From Planomicrobium sp. Y74 (lineage in GTDB: Bacteria; Bacillota; Bacilli; Bacillales_A; Planococcaceae): 64,000 nucleotides of DNA. The stretch covers positions 118,067 through 182,066 of the forward strand of contig NZ_RCWH01000008.1 in assembly GCF_003668635.1 (NCBI RefSeq), written 5' to 3'. This document shows positions 1-8,186 of the stretch, one piece after another. Below the pieces are notes generated by a model. It made no database searches. It saw only the letters and a program-made list of their open reading frames with translations, and had not been told where the DNA came from. Made by a program: the position numbers and the translations under genes. How positions within the stretch are numbered: the stretch's first letter is position 1; the number at the start of each line of letters is the position of its first letter.

Positions 1-710
1 TTGGCGATAAATACCAGGCATACACTTATCCTTGGACGTCCACGATTGAAACTCCCAATGGAGAATCCATCTTTGATGATGAGCTTTACCAGATGGTCAA
101 GGATAAGAAAGTATTGGATGTGGGCTGTGGACACGGGGAATTTGCTTTGCGTTGCAGCAGCGCCGCTGATAAAGTGATTGGTTTTGATGTGATAGATTCA
201 TTTTTGAAAAGTGGAATGCAAAAGCCCAGAGAGAACCTGGAGTTTGTGCTCGGCAATACAAAAGAGGGACTGCCATTTGGCAGAGATGAATTCGATGCCG
301 CATATATCAGGAAAGGCCCTACTTCTGCATATCTTCATTTGAAACAGGTGGTAAAAGAAAATGGCCAAGTGATGGGTCTCCATCCAGGTGATGCTTCCGG
401 TAAAGAACTGGCGGACTACTTCCCGGAACTGTTTGAGTTTTCATCACGGACGTCTATACTGGATAAGATTAACCGAATTCTTCAAGATTGTTCATTTAAT
501 AAAACAGACATCGAAATTTCTGAAACTGTGGAATATCTTCATGCCCCATTGGATGTTATAAAATTTTGTTGTTTTGGACAAACTTTGAATATTTTTTCTG
601 CTGTGGAAAGAGAGAACCTGTCAGCGATCGAGGGAATATTCAAGAGGGAAGCTGCCGAAAAAGGCCTGGCAATCACTCATTCGCGTTATATAGTTCGAGT
701 GACAGTCTGA
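1..710 (+). CDS. Class I SAM-dependent methyltransferase (5' end cut by window)
   Basis: The reading frame is open from base 3 through the first ATG at 93 with no ribosome binding site there, so the gene begins upstream of the window. The visible part has the class I methyltransferase motif I, VLDVGCGHGEF, just after that ATG, then an acidic residue at the end of strand 2 (IGFDVID), as expected for S-adenosylmethionine binding. The region just before motif I (YTYPWTSTIETPNGESIF) is typical of small-molecule methyltransferases of bacilli. The methyl acceptor cannot be told from the sequence. The last third has no recognisable motif. Stop TGA at 708-710. Confidence 0.75.
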   Translation, partial: GDKYQAYTYPWTSTIETPNGESIFDDELYQMVKDKKVLDVGCGHGEFALRCSSAADKVIGFDVIDSFLKSGMQKPRENLEFVLGNTKEGLPFGRDEFDAAYIRKGPTSAYLHLKQVVKENGQVMGLHPGDASGKELADYFPELFEFSSRTSILDKINRILQDCSFNKTDIEISETVEYLHAPLDVIKFCCFGQTLNIFSAVERENLSAIEGIFKREAAEKGLAITHSRYIVRVTV

Positions 711-747
711 AAAGTAATTTGTGCAGGCTTGAAAAGCGATAAACAAA

Positions 748-780
748 ACCGGGATGAATCCGGCTTTAAAATGGTTTTAG
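748..780 (+). terminator. Weak terminator-like hairpin after the methyltransferase gene
   Basis: AACCGG and CCGGCTT arms enclose a short loop, but the following T-run is interrupted. The rest of the gap up to 994 holds a small GTGAG/CTCAC hairpin near 850-872 and an extended -10-like TGATATTAT near 947-955, possibly the promoter of the next gene. Confidence 0.3.
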
Positions 781-994
781 TGAAAAATGAATAGGGTATT
801 AAATAAAGTGCATTGTTAAATCCGCTTACATATTTCATTTCTTTGTTGATGGGTGAGTGGCTTGCTCACTTGACTTCGACTTCTATTTTCCGTAGTCTTG
901 AATATTGTTGAATAAATCTGAGATTCTGTTTTGATTGGTATGGCTCTGATATTATCAATCGTTCAAACAGAGAATTGAAAAGGGGGACGCTTAG

Positions 995-2491
995 ATGAAA
1001 AAAGTTACCAGTGTATTTTGGATAGCTCTTGTGCTTGTGCTGCTTGCAGTAGCCTATGGGGCACTTGCACCGACTAATTTTGCTGAAGTTACAGGCAACA
1101 TAGAAGGATTCCTGACAACTTCGTTCGGCTGGTATTATTTATTGATTGTTTCTGTCATGGTTCTATTCTGTCTGTTCTTCCTGATCAGTCCGATGGGGCA
1201 GATCAAATTGGGGAAAGATACCGACAAACCGGAATTTTCTTTTGCTACATGGGTTGCTATGCTGTTTTCAGCAGGTATGGGAATCGGGCTTGTATTCTGG
1301 GGTGCGGCTGAACCGTTATCCCACTTTGCAATCGATCCAGCTACCGCAGAACCTGGAACGGCTGAAGCATTCCGTGAATCGATGCGATTCACATTCTTCC
1401 ACTGGGGAATCCATGCTTGGGCAATTTATGCGGTAGTGGCTCTGCCGCTTGCTTATTTCCAATTCCGAAAAGGAGAGCCGGGACTTATTTCCGCTACTTT
1501 AAAACCATTGTTTGGCGAGCGGATGAACGGTCCACTCGGCATACTTGTTGATGTCATTGCCGTTTTCGCTACAGCGGTCGGGGTTGCGACGACATTAGGC
1601 TTCGGGACGATTCAAATCAATGAAGGCCTGGCTTTCCTGTTTGATGGAATTCCAGGAGATAATTTCACTGTTCAAATGATCATCATTGCAGTAGTCACAA
1701 TATTGTTCATGATTTCTGCCTGGAGTGGATTGAGTAAAGGAATCAAGTACTTATCAAATACCAATATGGTGCTTGCAATCAGTTTACTGGTCCTGGTCAT
1801 AATTTTGGGGCCAACCTTATTAATCCTGAACATGTTCACTGAAAGTCTTGGTGCTTACTTCCAGAACCTCGTTAAGATGAGTTTCCGGGCTGCTCCTATT
1901 GATGGAGAGAACCGCGCGTGGATAGATGGTTGGACAATCTTCTATTGGGCATGGTGGATTTCATGGTCACCATTCGTAGGGATCTTTATCGCACGTGTTT
2001 CCAAAGGGCGTACAATCCGCCAATTCCTATTTGGTGTATTGATGATTCCGACGCTGATCAGTTTCATCTGGTTTGCTGCATTCGGATCAACCGCTATTGA
2101 CGTACAAAACAGCGGTGTCGATCTAACAGGACTATTAACTTCTGAAGTTCTGTTCGGTGTATTCAATGAAGTCCCACTCGGTGTGGTATTGTCGATTATC
2201 GCCATTCTGCTGGTGACGACATTCTTCATTACATCCGCGGATTCGGCGACATTTGTTTTGGGCATGCAAACGACAAATGGTTCATTGCATCCCGCCAATG
2301 CCGTCAAGTTGACATGGGGAGTCGCGCAGTCGTCAATTGCAGTCATCCTGCTGTCAGCCGGTGGACTGGATGCGCTTCAGACAGCGCTAATCATTTCGGC
2401 ATTCCCATTTTCATTTATAATGCTGCTGATGATGGCTTCGTTCTATAAGGCTTTGAATATCGAATACAAAGCAATTAAACGCAAACGTTAA
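995..2491 (+). CDS. opuD: Glycine betaine/choline transporter, BCCT family (OpuD-like)
   Basis: Secondary transporter for compatible solutes such as glycine betaine, driven by sodium symport in characterised relatives; it protects against high salt. The 498-residue product has about twelve predicted membrane helices and the BCCT signatures: [18 protein letters not shown] (around residues 94-111) with the glycine-rich TM3 stretch, and the tryptophan-rich WTIFYWAWW (313-321) that forms the aromatic substrate cage. Length matches B. subtilis OpuD (about 510). The ATG at 995 follows AGGGGGA at a good distance. It is monocistronic, bounded downstream by a long hairpin and a strong terminator. Exact substrate range (betaine, ectoine, choline) is inference. 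Confidence 0.9.
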   Translation: MKKVTSVFWIALVLVLLAVAYGALAPTNFAEVTGNIEGFLTTSFGWYYLLIVSVMVLFCLFFLISPMGQIKLGKDTDKPEFSFATWVAMLFSAGMGIGLVFWGAAEPLSHFAIDPATAEPGTAEAFRESMRFTFFHWGIHAWAIYAVVALPLAYFQFRKGEPGLISATLKPLFGERMNGPLGILVDVIAVFATAVGVATTLGFGTIQINEGLAFLFDGIPGDNFTVQMIIIAVVTILFMISAWSGLSKGIKYLSNTNMVLAISLLVLVIILGPTLLILNMFTESLGAYFQNLVKMSFRAAPIDGENRAWIDGWTIFYWAWWISWSPFVGIFIARVSKGRTIRQFLFGVLMIPTLISFIWFAAFGSTAIDVQNSGVDLTGLLTSEVLFGVFNEVPLGVVLSIIAILLVTTFFITSADSATFVLGMQTTNGSLHPANAVKLTWGVAQSSIAVILLSAGGLDALQTALIISAFPFSFIMLLMMASFYKALNIEYKAIKRKR

Positions 2492-2519
2492 AGAGAAAAT
2501 TCATTCAATAGGGTTTTTA

Positions 2520-2565
2520 CAGTCAGTAAATCTCCCGCTTTATGAAACGGGAGTGATACTGACTG
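2520..2565 (+). repeat. Compound perfect inverted repeat
   Basis: CAGTCAGTA (2520-2528) pairs with TACTGACTG (2557-2565), and inside it CTCCCG (2532-2537) pairs with CGGGAG (2548-2553). A 3-by-3 internal loop separates the stems. No T-run follows, so this is not itself a standard terminator; a normal terminator lies 13 bases further on. Confidence 0.7.
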
Positions 2566-2577
2566 TTGAAACGGGAT

Positions 2578-2603
2578 AAAACCGCCGAACAGGCGGTTTT
2601 TTT
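2578..2603 (+). terminator. Rho-independent terminator after opuD
   Basis: Nine-base stem AAAACCGCC/GGCGGTTTT with a 5-base loop, followed by T residues. Confidence 0.85.
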
Positions 2604-2658
2604 CTGTTTAAAGGCGTATAATGGATTATGGGATTAATTGAATGGAGGAATAATTTTT

Positions 2659-3534
2659 ATGGAAAAACCGCACGTATTATTGGTTGATGGAATGGCTTTA
2701 TTGTTCCGTTCTTTCTTCGCGACTTCAGCAGTCGGCCAGTACTTCAGAACAACTGATGGGCTTGCGACAAACGGCGTCCAGGGATTCACCCGCCATGTAC
2801 TTGCTGCTAAGACAATGATGAAACCGACACATATGGCTGTGTGCTGGGACATGGGAGCCCACACTTTCCGCACTGATATGTTTGACGGATATAAAGCAAA
2901 CCGTCCGGCGCCACCGGAAGATATGCTGCATCAATTCGATATGGCGAAAAACGTATCGGAACAATTGGGTTGGCAGAATTTCGGGGAAGCGGGGATCGAA
3001 GCTGATGACTTTATCGGCTCATTCACGAAACAATGGGAAGATGAAGTCGATTTCACCATTATCACAGGTGACAAAGATATGCTTCAGCTCCTCAAGCCTT
3101 CTGTGAAAATCGCTTTCATGAAAAAAGGTTTCCATATATATGATGTCTACACCGATGACCGTTTCAGGGAAGAGTACGGCATTGAGCCGAACCAGTTTGC
3201 GGACGTTAAAGCATTTATGGGAGATGCCAGTGACGGTTATCCGGGCGTCAAAGGAATCGGGCCGAAAACAGCATTGCAGCTGATCCAGAAATACGGTTCG
3301 ACTGACGGAGTTCTCGCAGCGATTGATGAGCTTAAGCCGGCGCAAAAGAAAAAGATAGAAGAAAACAAAGAGATGCTTCTCCTATCTAAGGAACTTGCCG
3401 TGATTAAATGCGATATTGAGCTTGATATTCCGCTGGACCAAATCGGGGTTCAACAATATACCGAAGAGCATATCCGCATTTGCGAAGACCAGCAATTGAA
3501 TTTATTGGCTAGGCAGTTGGAAAAGAGTTTGTAA
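2659..3534 (+). CDS. ypcP: 5'-3' exonuclease, FEN/PolI N-terminal family (YpcP-like)
   Basis: Structure-specific 5' nuclease homologous to the N-terminal domain of DNA polymerase I, expected to remove RNA primers and flaps in the cytoplasm. Metal-binding acidic motifs are visible: LLVDGMALLFR at the N terminus, EADDFIGSF, IITGDKDMLQL, and GDASDGYPGVKGIGPKTA, which is the H3TH DNA-binding motif. The 291-residue length fits B. subtilis YpcP (296). The frame runs upstream to a TTG at 2638, but GGAGG at 2644-2648 lies 10 bases before the ATG at 2659, so that ATG is taken as the start. No polymerase domain is attached, so this is the stand-alone form. Confidence 0.88.
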   Translation: MEKPHVLLVDGMALLFRSFFATSAVGQYFRTTDGLATNGVQGFTRHVLAAKTMMKPTHMAVCWDMGAHTFRTDMFDGYKANRPAPPEDMLHQFDMAKNVSEQLGWQNFGEAGIEADDFIGSFTKQWEDEVDFTIITGDKDMLQLLKPSVKIAFMKKGFHIYDVYTDDRFREEYGIEPNQFADVKAFMGDASDGYPGVKGIGPKTALQLIQKYGSTDGVLAAIDELKPAQKKKIEENKEMLLLSKELAVIKCDIELDIPLDQIGVQQYTEEHIRICEDQQLNLLARQLEKSL

Positions 3535-3589
3535 GCTATCGAGAAGCATTGTCTGTTAATATCATTTCGCTGCATATCGTTTAATGTCT

Positions 3590-3960
3590 CGAAGCTAGCG
3601 CAGCGATGCAGGAGCATATCTTTGCCCTTCACCGCCTAGCGCTTCATTCTGGTTTCATGCAGAAACAATATGAACATCTTTTTACTTATATCAACCTATC
3701 ATGCAACTCCATTTAGAGAAGGAAAACAGAGATATGGAACAAAACAGCGAAGACTCCCAGGTGAGCAGAAACGGAGTTGGCTTTCCAACTCCGTTTCGAT
3801 CGAAGTGCTGAGATCCACTCGGGCGAAGTGGAACGAGTCCGAGTTAGCTCAGCGCAAGCCACCAGGAAAGACTTGGCCGAAGGAAGTTCGGCCGGGTCTT
3901 TGCGACGAAGCTAGCGAAGCGATGCAGGAGCACCTGTTTTCGCGGAGCTGTTTTGTGCAA
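3590..3960 (+). repeat. Dispersed structured repeat A, composite copy 1
   Basis: Intergenic element filling most of the 460-base gap after ypcP. It has a short part (A2, 3590-3650), whose core CGAAGCTAGCGCAGCGATGC recurs across the window, then a linker and a long part (A1, about 3733-3960). A1 contains a perfect 13-bp hairpin (3768-3780 with 3785-3797), a nested pair GCTGAG/CTCAGC around ACTCGG/CCGAGT, and GGCCGAA/TTCGGCC. The same A2-linker-A1 order is found inverted at 47841-48180, and A1 recurs at 9590. A 104-codon open frame over it is not credible as a gene. Confidence 0.8.
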
Positions 3961-3984
3961 TATCGGTTTCTATGTTATTTCTAA

Positions 3985-4023
3985 CAAATAAAAAATCATC
4001 CCGACTTTCGCGGAATGATTTTT
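3985..4023 (-). terminator. Terminator of the C39-like/STAS pair
   Basis: Stem of AAAAATCAT with ATGATTTTT plus CCG/CGG, one mismatch; the T-run reads on the minus strand. The stop codon of the C39-like gene (3996-3998) lies inside the stem. Confidence 0.75.
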
Positions 4024-4511
4024 ACAAAACTCAATACAGAACGATGTTCATTATAGGAAACTGTCCGGATTTTACTCGGGCGGTTTCTTTTTCCGTTGTC
4101 ATGGAAATAGAGGAGTACATCGCCGTCTTTATCTTCAAAGCCGATAAGCGGCACCCAATGATAATTGAACAGGGGTTTTGAAAACCAGCGGAATGTGAAG
4201 TAGCGGTCGAACTTCATCGCCAGTGGCCTGCCGTTCCGAAGTTCCCGTTTTACTTCGGAAAGGGAGTGGGTTTTTTGGATGGTGTATTGGCTGCCGGCGA
4301 TCTTGCGGAAATTCCGCACAAGCTTCCAGGTAAAGAGGCCGATTGCTGTAGTGCCCAGCAGCCGGTATACGTCATTGATGCCAAGGGATACATTTTCGTG
4401 ATAGTTGAAAATAGCGGCTGCGGTAACAGGGCCACAGGCGGAGCCGCGAATTTTACTGTCTATCGCTGCATCGTATTGTGACATTCCTTCAAAAGGCAGA
4501 AGGGTTTTCAA
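3996..4511 (-). CDS. C39-like papain-fold cysteine peptidase family protein
   Basis: A 171-residue protein with the hallmarks of C39-like peptidases: RGSACGPVTAAAIFNY carries the candidate nucleophile Cys26, YHWVPLIGFED the candidate His118, and FHDNG a candidate Asp/Asn near 138. There is no signal peptide or membrane helix, and no adjacent ABC exporter or bacteriocin precursor, so a role in leader processing is not supported. The start is chosen as TTG at 4511: GGAGG at 4520-4524 sits 8 bases upstream, while the further upstream TTG at 4526 would overlap that site. It lies 27 bases after the STAS gene and is probably cotranscribed with it. Substrate unknown. Confidence 0.65.
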   Translation of the reverse strand: MKTLLPFEGMSQYDAAIDSKIRGSACGPVTAAAIFNYHENVSLGINDVYRLLGTTAIGLFTWKLVRNFRKIAGSQYTIQKTHSLSEVKRELRNGRPLAMKFDRYFTFRWFSKPLFNYHWVPLIGFEDKDGDVLLYFHDNGKRNRPSKIRTVSYNEHRSVLSFVKIIPRKSG

Positions 4512-4538
4512 GACTTTCGCCTCCAAACTGAATTTACA

Positions 4539-5003
4539 TCATTTCGAAGAAAGGCTTTCTTTCTTTTCATCGAGCAATTCTTTTAAAGCAGCGCGGAATG
4601 TCTGATAAACTTCCAGTTCCACGTGTATGCCGGCGTGCACAATTTCACGGACAAAGCGTGGATTAAATCCAACATAGATAGGGCGGAGCCCCATCAATTT
4701 CAATGCACTGTTCAACGCAGTCAGCTCATTTGCCAGCTCATTATAATCGAAAGTCTGGATATCTTCGGACTGGACGCCGGTAAAATCGAAGATGACGCAT
4801 TCCGTCTCGCGGTGATCACCTGCATGTTGCAATGCTTTGCTGCGGATCAGTTCGAAACGCTCGCTGGAAATCAATCCGGCAATAGGCATTAGGATCGTTT
4901 TTGGAACGATTGATGGAATGATGGGTGCAGACATATTTTTGATGACCATTTCGTAATATTTTACAAGGTCTTTTAATTCACTTATTTCTTTTTGGGGATC
5001 CAT
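4539..5003 (-). CDS. STAS-domain protein (RsbR/RsbS-like)
   Basis: A 154-residue protein: an N-terminal helical segment (about residues 1-25), then a STAS domain beginning APIIPSIVPKTILMPIAGLI, the typical start of RsbR and RsbS-type STAS domains. VIFDFTGVQSEDIQTFDYNE corresponds to the region that carries the phosphorylatable Ser/Thr in stressosome proteins. The long N-terminal globin-like half of full RsbR is missing, so it is closer to RsbS or a stand-alone STAS regulator. ATG at 5003 follows AGGTG. Pairing with the downstream C39-like gene is unusual. Involvement in SigB signalling is possible but not shown. Confidence 0.7.
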   Translation of the reverse strand: MDPQKEISELKDLVKYYEMVIKNMSAPIIPSIVPKTILMPIAGLISSERFELIRSKALQHAGDHRETECVIFDFTGVQSEDIQTFDYNELANELTALNSALKLMGLRPIYVGFNPRFVREIVHAGIHVELEVYQTFRAALKELLDEKKESLSSK

Positions 5004-5159
5004 GGTGACACCTCATTAAATTTGGTAATTCCAGTATACAATATTAGAAGCGGAAGTGCCCGTGAAGATGTGAAAACGGCTTGTCAAACCTGACTATCTG
5101 GTCATAACAAAACAAATTCCGAATGATCCAAGTTTAGAGAAATCACAGTCAATTGAGCA

Positions 5160-5188
5160 ATAAAAAAAGAATAGGCATGAGCCTATTC
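5160..5188 (-). terminator. Terminator of the thioredoxin-like gene
   Basis: GAATAGGC (5169-5176) and GCCTATTC (5181-5188) form a perfect stem, followed on the minus strand by seven T. The stop codon of the gene overlaps the stem. Confidence 0.85.
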
Positions 5189-5503
5189 CGGTTGGTTAGA
5201 TAGAAAGTCAGTAACATCTTCAGGAGATTTTGCATTTGCACTATGGAGATGTGCTGTTTTTTCACCGTTTTTGAAAATAAGAAGGCTTGGAATTCCCATG
5301 ACTTCATATTTATCGGCAATTTCCGGCAATTCATCGCGGTTCAAATCGAACCACTGGTATTTATTGAATTCAGCGACGATGGGATCGATGAACATGTCCA
5401 TGCGTGTGCAATCCGGACACCATCCAGCCTGGAATTTCACGATTACAGGCTCGTCGCCTGTAATGGCTTGTTGGAATTCTTCATTGGTAGTTAGGGATTT
5501 CAT
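5183..5503 (-). CDS. ydbP: Thioredoxin family protein (YdbP-like)
   Basis: Small cytoplasmic thioredoxin-fold protein of 106 residues. The active site is WCPDC (Cys29 and Cys32), with the cis-proline loop GIPSLLIF about 45 residues later. The WCPDC variant and the acidic surroundings match B. subtilis YdbP, which has the same length. It likely acts in thiol-disulfide exchange; its partner is unknown. ATG at 5503 follows AGGAGG. It is monocistronic on the minus strand with its own terminator. Confidence 0.78.
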   Translation of the reverse strand: MKSLTTNEEFQQAITGDEPVIVKFQAGWCPDCTRMDMFIDPIVAEFNKYQWFDLNRDELPEIADKYEVMGIPSLLIFKNGEKTAHLHSANAKSPEDVTDFLSNQPE

Positions 5504-5664
5504 AAATTTTTCCTCCTGTTGTTTCTATTATAATAAGAAATGAACGGATGGCTGATAAGATCATCACCACAACCTGTTCTATGACTCAACTTTTATAGTG
5601 TACCTTTCATACGTATTTTCGAAAAGAAAAGAAACTTATCGGCTAAAAAATTGAGGATTAAATA

Positions 5665-5693
5665 TTGCGAAAAAAAGGAAAATAACTTACACT
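5665..5693 (+). promoter_or_regulatory. Candidate SigA promoter for fadNAE
   Basis: TTGCGA (5665-5670), 17-base spacer, TACACT (5688-5693), about 40 bases upstream of the FadR-type box. Assigned by eye. Confidence 0.4.
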
Positions 5694-5733
5694 AAGGGAT
5701 ATAGAGAACGTTCTATTTTTTTTAGCTCAAAAA

Positions 5734-5751
5734 TGAATGAGGATTCATTCA
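5734..5751 (+). promoter_or_regulatory. FadR-type operator upstream of fadN
   Basis: TGAATGAGGATTCATTCA is a perfect 7+7 inverted repeat with half-sites identical to the B. subtilis FadR consensus (TGAATGA...TCATTCA); only the central four bases differ. FadR represses beta-oxidation genes and is released by long-chain acyl-CoA. The site overlaps an apparent upstream ATG, which argues that this ATG is not the fadN start. Confidence 0.85.
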
Positions 5752-5774
5752 AAAAATATGAGGAGGGTTTGCTA

Positions 5775-8159
5775 GTGGCATACCAAATAAGAAAAGCAGC
5801 AGTAATCGGATCCGGAGTTATGGGATCAGGGATTGCAGCGCATCTTGCAAACATAGGAATTCCAGTATTATTACTAGACATAGTTCCGCGTGAAGTAACG
5901 GAAGCGGAACAGGCGAAAGGCCTGACGCTTGAAGATCGTGCAGTTCGAAACCGTATCGCAACAACTTCAATCCAGAAATTACTGAAACAGAAACCGGCTC
6001 CTCTGACAGCCAAAAAGAATTTAGATCTTATCACACCCGGAAACCTTGAAGATGATCTGGAAAAACTCGCAGACGTTGATTGGGTCGTTGAAGTAATCGT
6101 AGAAAATCTAGATGTAAAAAAATCTTTGTATGAAAAAATTGATGCTGTAAGAAAGCCTGGCACAATCGTTTCTTCAAACACTTCAGGCATCTCAATCGAT
6201 GCGATGGCTGAAGGCCGTTCAGATGATTTCAGCAAGCATTTCCTGGGTACTCATTTCTTTAACCCGCCGCGCTACCTGAAACTTTTGGAAGTAATTCCAG
6301 CGGCATCTACTGCACCTGAGGTTGTCGAGTTTATGACTGCTTTCGGTGAAGATGTTCTTGGTAAAGGTGTAGTTATCGCAAAAGATACACCTAACTTTAT
6401 TGCAAACCGCATCGGCACTTATGGTTTATTGGTTACACTTCGTGAAATGCAGAACCGCGGCTATTCAATCGGTGAAGTGGATTCCGTCACTGGACCTTTG
6501 ATCGGGCGTCCGAAATCAGCAACTTTCCGCACATTGGACGTAGTTGGCCTCGATACATTCATGCATGTTGCGAAGAACGTCTACGATAAAACCGAAGGCG
6601 AAGAGCAAAAAGTGTTTGAAGCTCCTGAGTTCATGAAAAAAATGGTTGAGAACGGATGGATCGGCGCTAAATCCGGCCAAGGTTTCTTCCTTAAAAAAGA
6701 CAAGGAAATCCTTGAACTGGATCCTGAAACTTTGGAATATCGCCCTGCCGGCAAATTGAAAACGCCTTCACAGGAAATGGCTAAAGCACAAAAAGGTTTT
6801 TCTGCGAAGATGAAAACGCTTGTTTATGCAGATGACCGCACAGGTGAATTGTTATGGAACATCCTGGCCCCTGTTCTTCGCTACTCGGCTGAATTGAATG
6901 GCGAAATCGCAGACGACATCGTCTCTATCGACAATGCCATGAAATGGGGCTTCGGCTGGAACCAGGGACCTTTCGAAATTTGGGATGCCATCGGCGTTCA
7001 GAAATCCGCTGCAAAAATGACAGAAGAAGGACATGACATACCTGCTTTCGCCCAAAGTCTGCTGGACAGCGGCAACGAAACTTTCTATAAAGAAGTTGAC
7101 GGCGATCTTCATTTCTTCAATGGTTCAGATTACGAAGCTGTTCCGGTCAATGAAAAAGTGATCGACTTGAAACGTTATAAGAAAAAACATGGTGTCATCA
7201 AATCAAATTCAGGTGCAAGCCTGATTGATCTTGGAGACGGCATTGCGCTTCTGGAGTTCCATTCACAATCGAATGCAATCGGCCTTGATATCATGCAGAT
7301 GATCAATTTTGCGATTGATGAAGTCGAGAAGAATTACAAAGGGCTTGTAATCGGCAACCAGGGCAAGAACTTCTGCGTCGGTGCAAATCTGGGCATGATT
7401 TTGATGGAAGCTCAGGATGATAATATTTTCGAACTCGATTTCACAATCAAAACGTTCCAGAACGCGATGATGAAAATCAAATACAGTTCAAAACCTGTAG
7501 TAGCGGCACCATTTGGAATGGCACTTGGCGGCGGAGCGGAAGTGGCTCTCCCAGCTGCACATATCCAGGCTTCAATGGAAACTTATATGGGCTTAGTAGA
7601 AGCAGGCGTCGGGCTGATCCCTGGCGGCGGCGGAAACAAAGAACTTTATATGAAACACTTGAAAGGATTGCCGAATGGCATTGACTTCGACTTGCAGAAT
7701 GTAGCAAGTAAAGTTTTCGAGTCAATCGCGATGGCAAAAGTTTCAACTTCTGCAGAAGAAGCGCGTGAAAATAATTTCCTGAACTTTGTTGATGGCATCA
7801 GCGTCAACAGCGACCACCTGATCTATGATGCAAAACAGGCGGCATTGTCCTTGTATGAAAACGGCTACCAGGCTCCAAAACGTGAAAAAGTGCCGGTTAC
7901 CGGTGAACCGGGATACGCGACTTTATTGCTTGGAGCGGAAGGAATGTTCCTGTCAGGCTATATCAGCGAATACGATCTGAAGATTGCCCAAAAATTGGCG
8001 TTTGTACTATCGGGAGGCAAAGTTCCATACGGCACGAAAGTGGATGAGCAATATTTGCTTGACCTTGAACGCCAGGCATTCCTGAGCTTAGTGGCGCAGC
8101 CGAAGTCACAGCAGCGCATGCAGCATATGCTGGTCAAAGGCAAACCGTTACGCAACTGA
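5775..8159 (+). CDS. fadN: 3-hydroxyacyl-CoA dehydrogenase / enoyl-CoA hydratase FadN
   Basis: Bifunctional beta-oxidation enzyme catalysing hydration of trans-2-enoyl-CoA and NAD+-dependent oxidation of the 3-hydroxyacyl-CoA. The N-terminal Rossmann domain begins VIGSGVMGSGIAAHL (GxGxxG at residues 12-17), followed by HFFNPPRYLKLLEVIP, a dehydrogenase signature. The crotonase-like domain lies in the C-terminal third, with GNQGKNFCVGANLG and VEAGVGLIPGGGG. With the start at GTG 5775 the protein has 794 residues, matching B. subtilis FadN (789). AGGAGG at 5761-5766 sits 8 bases before this GTG; the earlier in-frame ATG at 5733 lies on the FadR-type operator. First gene of fadNAE. Confidence 0.93.
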   Translation: MAYQIRKAAVIGSGVMGSGIAAHLANIGIPVLLLDIVPREVTEAEQAKGLTLEDRAVRNRIATTSIQKLLKQKPAPLTAKKNLDLITPGNLEDDLEKLADVDWVVEVIVENLDVKKSLYEKIDAVRKPGTIVSSNTSGISIDAMAEGRSDDFSKHFLGTHFFNPPRYLKLLEVIPAASTAPEVVEFMTAFGEDVLGKGVVIAKDTPNFIANRIGTYGLLVTLREMQNRGYSIGEVDSVTGPLIGRPKSATFRTLDVVGLDTFMHVAKNVYDKTEGEEQKVFEAPEFMKKMVENGWIGAKSGQGFFLKKDKEILELDPETLEYRPAGKLKTPSQEMAKAQKGFSAKMKTLVYADDRTGELLWNILAPVLRYSAELNGEIADDIVSIDNAMKWGFGWNQGPFEIWDAIGVQKSAAKMTEEGHDIPAFAQSLLDSGNETFYKEVDGDLHFFNGSDYEAVPVNEKVIDLKRYKKKHGVIKSNSGASLIDLGDGIALLEFHSQSNAIGLDIMQMINFAIDEVEKNYKGLVIGNQGKNFCVGANLGMILMEAQDDNIFELDFTIKTFQNAMMKIKYSSKPVVAAPFGMALGGGAEVALPAAHIQASMETYMGLVEAGVGLIPGGGGNKELYMKHLKGLPNGIDFDLQNVASKVFESIAMAKVSTSAEEARENNFLNFVDGISVNSDHLIYDAKQAALSLYENGYQAPKREKVPVTGEPGYATLLLGAEGMFLSGYISEYDLKIAQKLAFVLSGGKVPYGTKVDEQYLLDLERQAFLSLVAQPKSQQRMQHMLVKGKPLRN

Positions 8160-8186
8160 TCCAAAGATATTAAAGGAGGAAAAAAT

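Noticed and set aside
3670..3984. 104-codon open frame on the plus strand
   Set aside because: It lies entirely over repeat A, has no ribosome binding site, and the equivalent frames in other copies are broken.
5705..5714. AGAACGTTCT palindrome considered as a LexA box
   Set aside because: Gram-positive LexA boxes have CGAAC and GTTCG halves separated by four bases; this has no spacer and lacks the outer C/G.
5687..6235. 182-codon frame antisense to fadN and its operator
   Set aside because: Antisense shadow of the FadN N-terminal domain, which has clear motifs in the plus frame.
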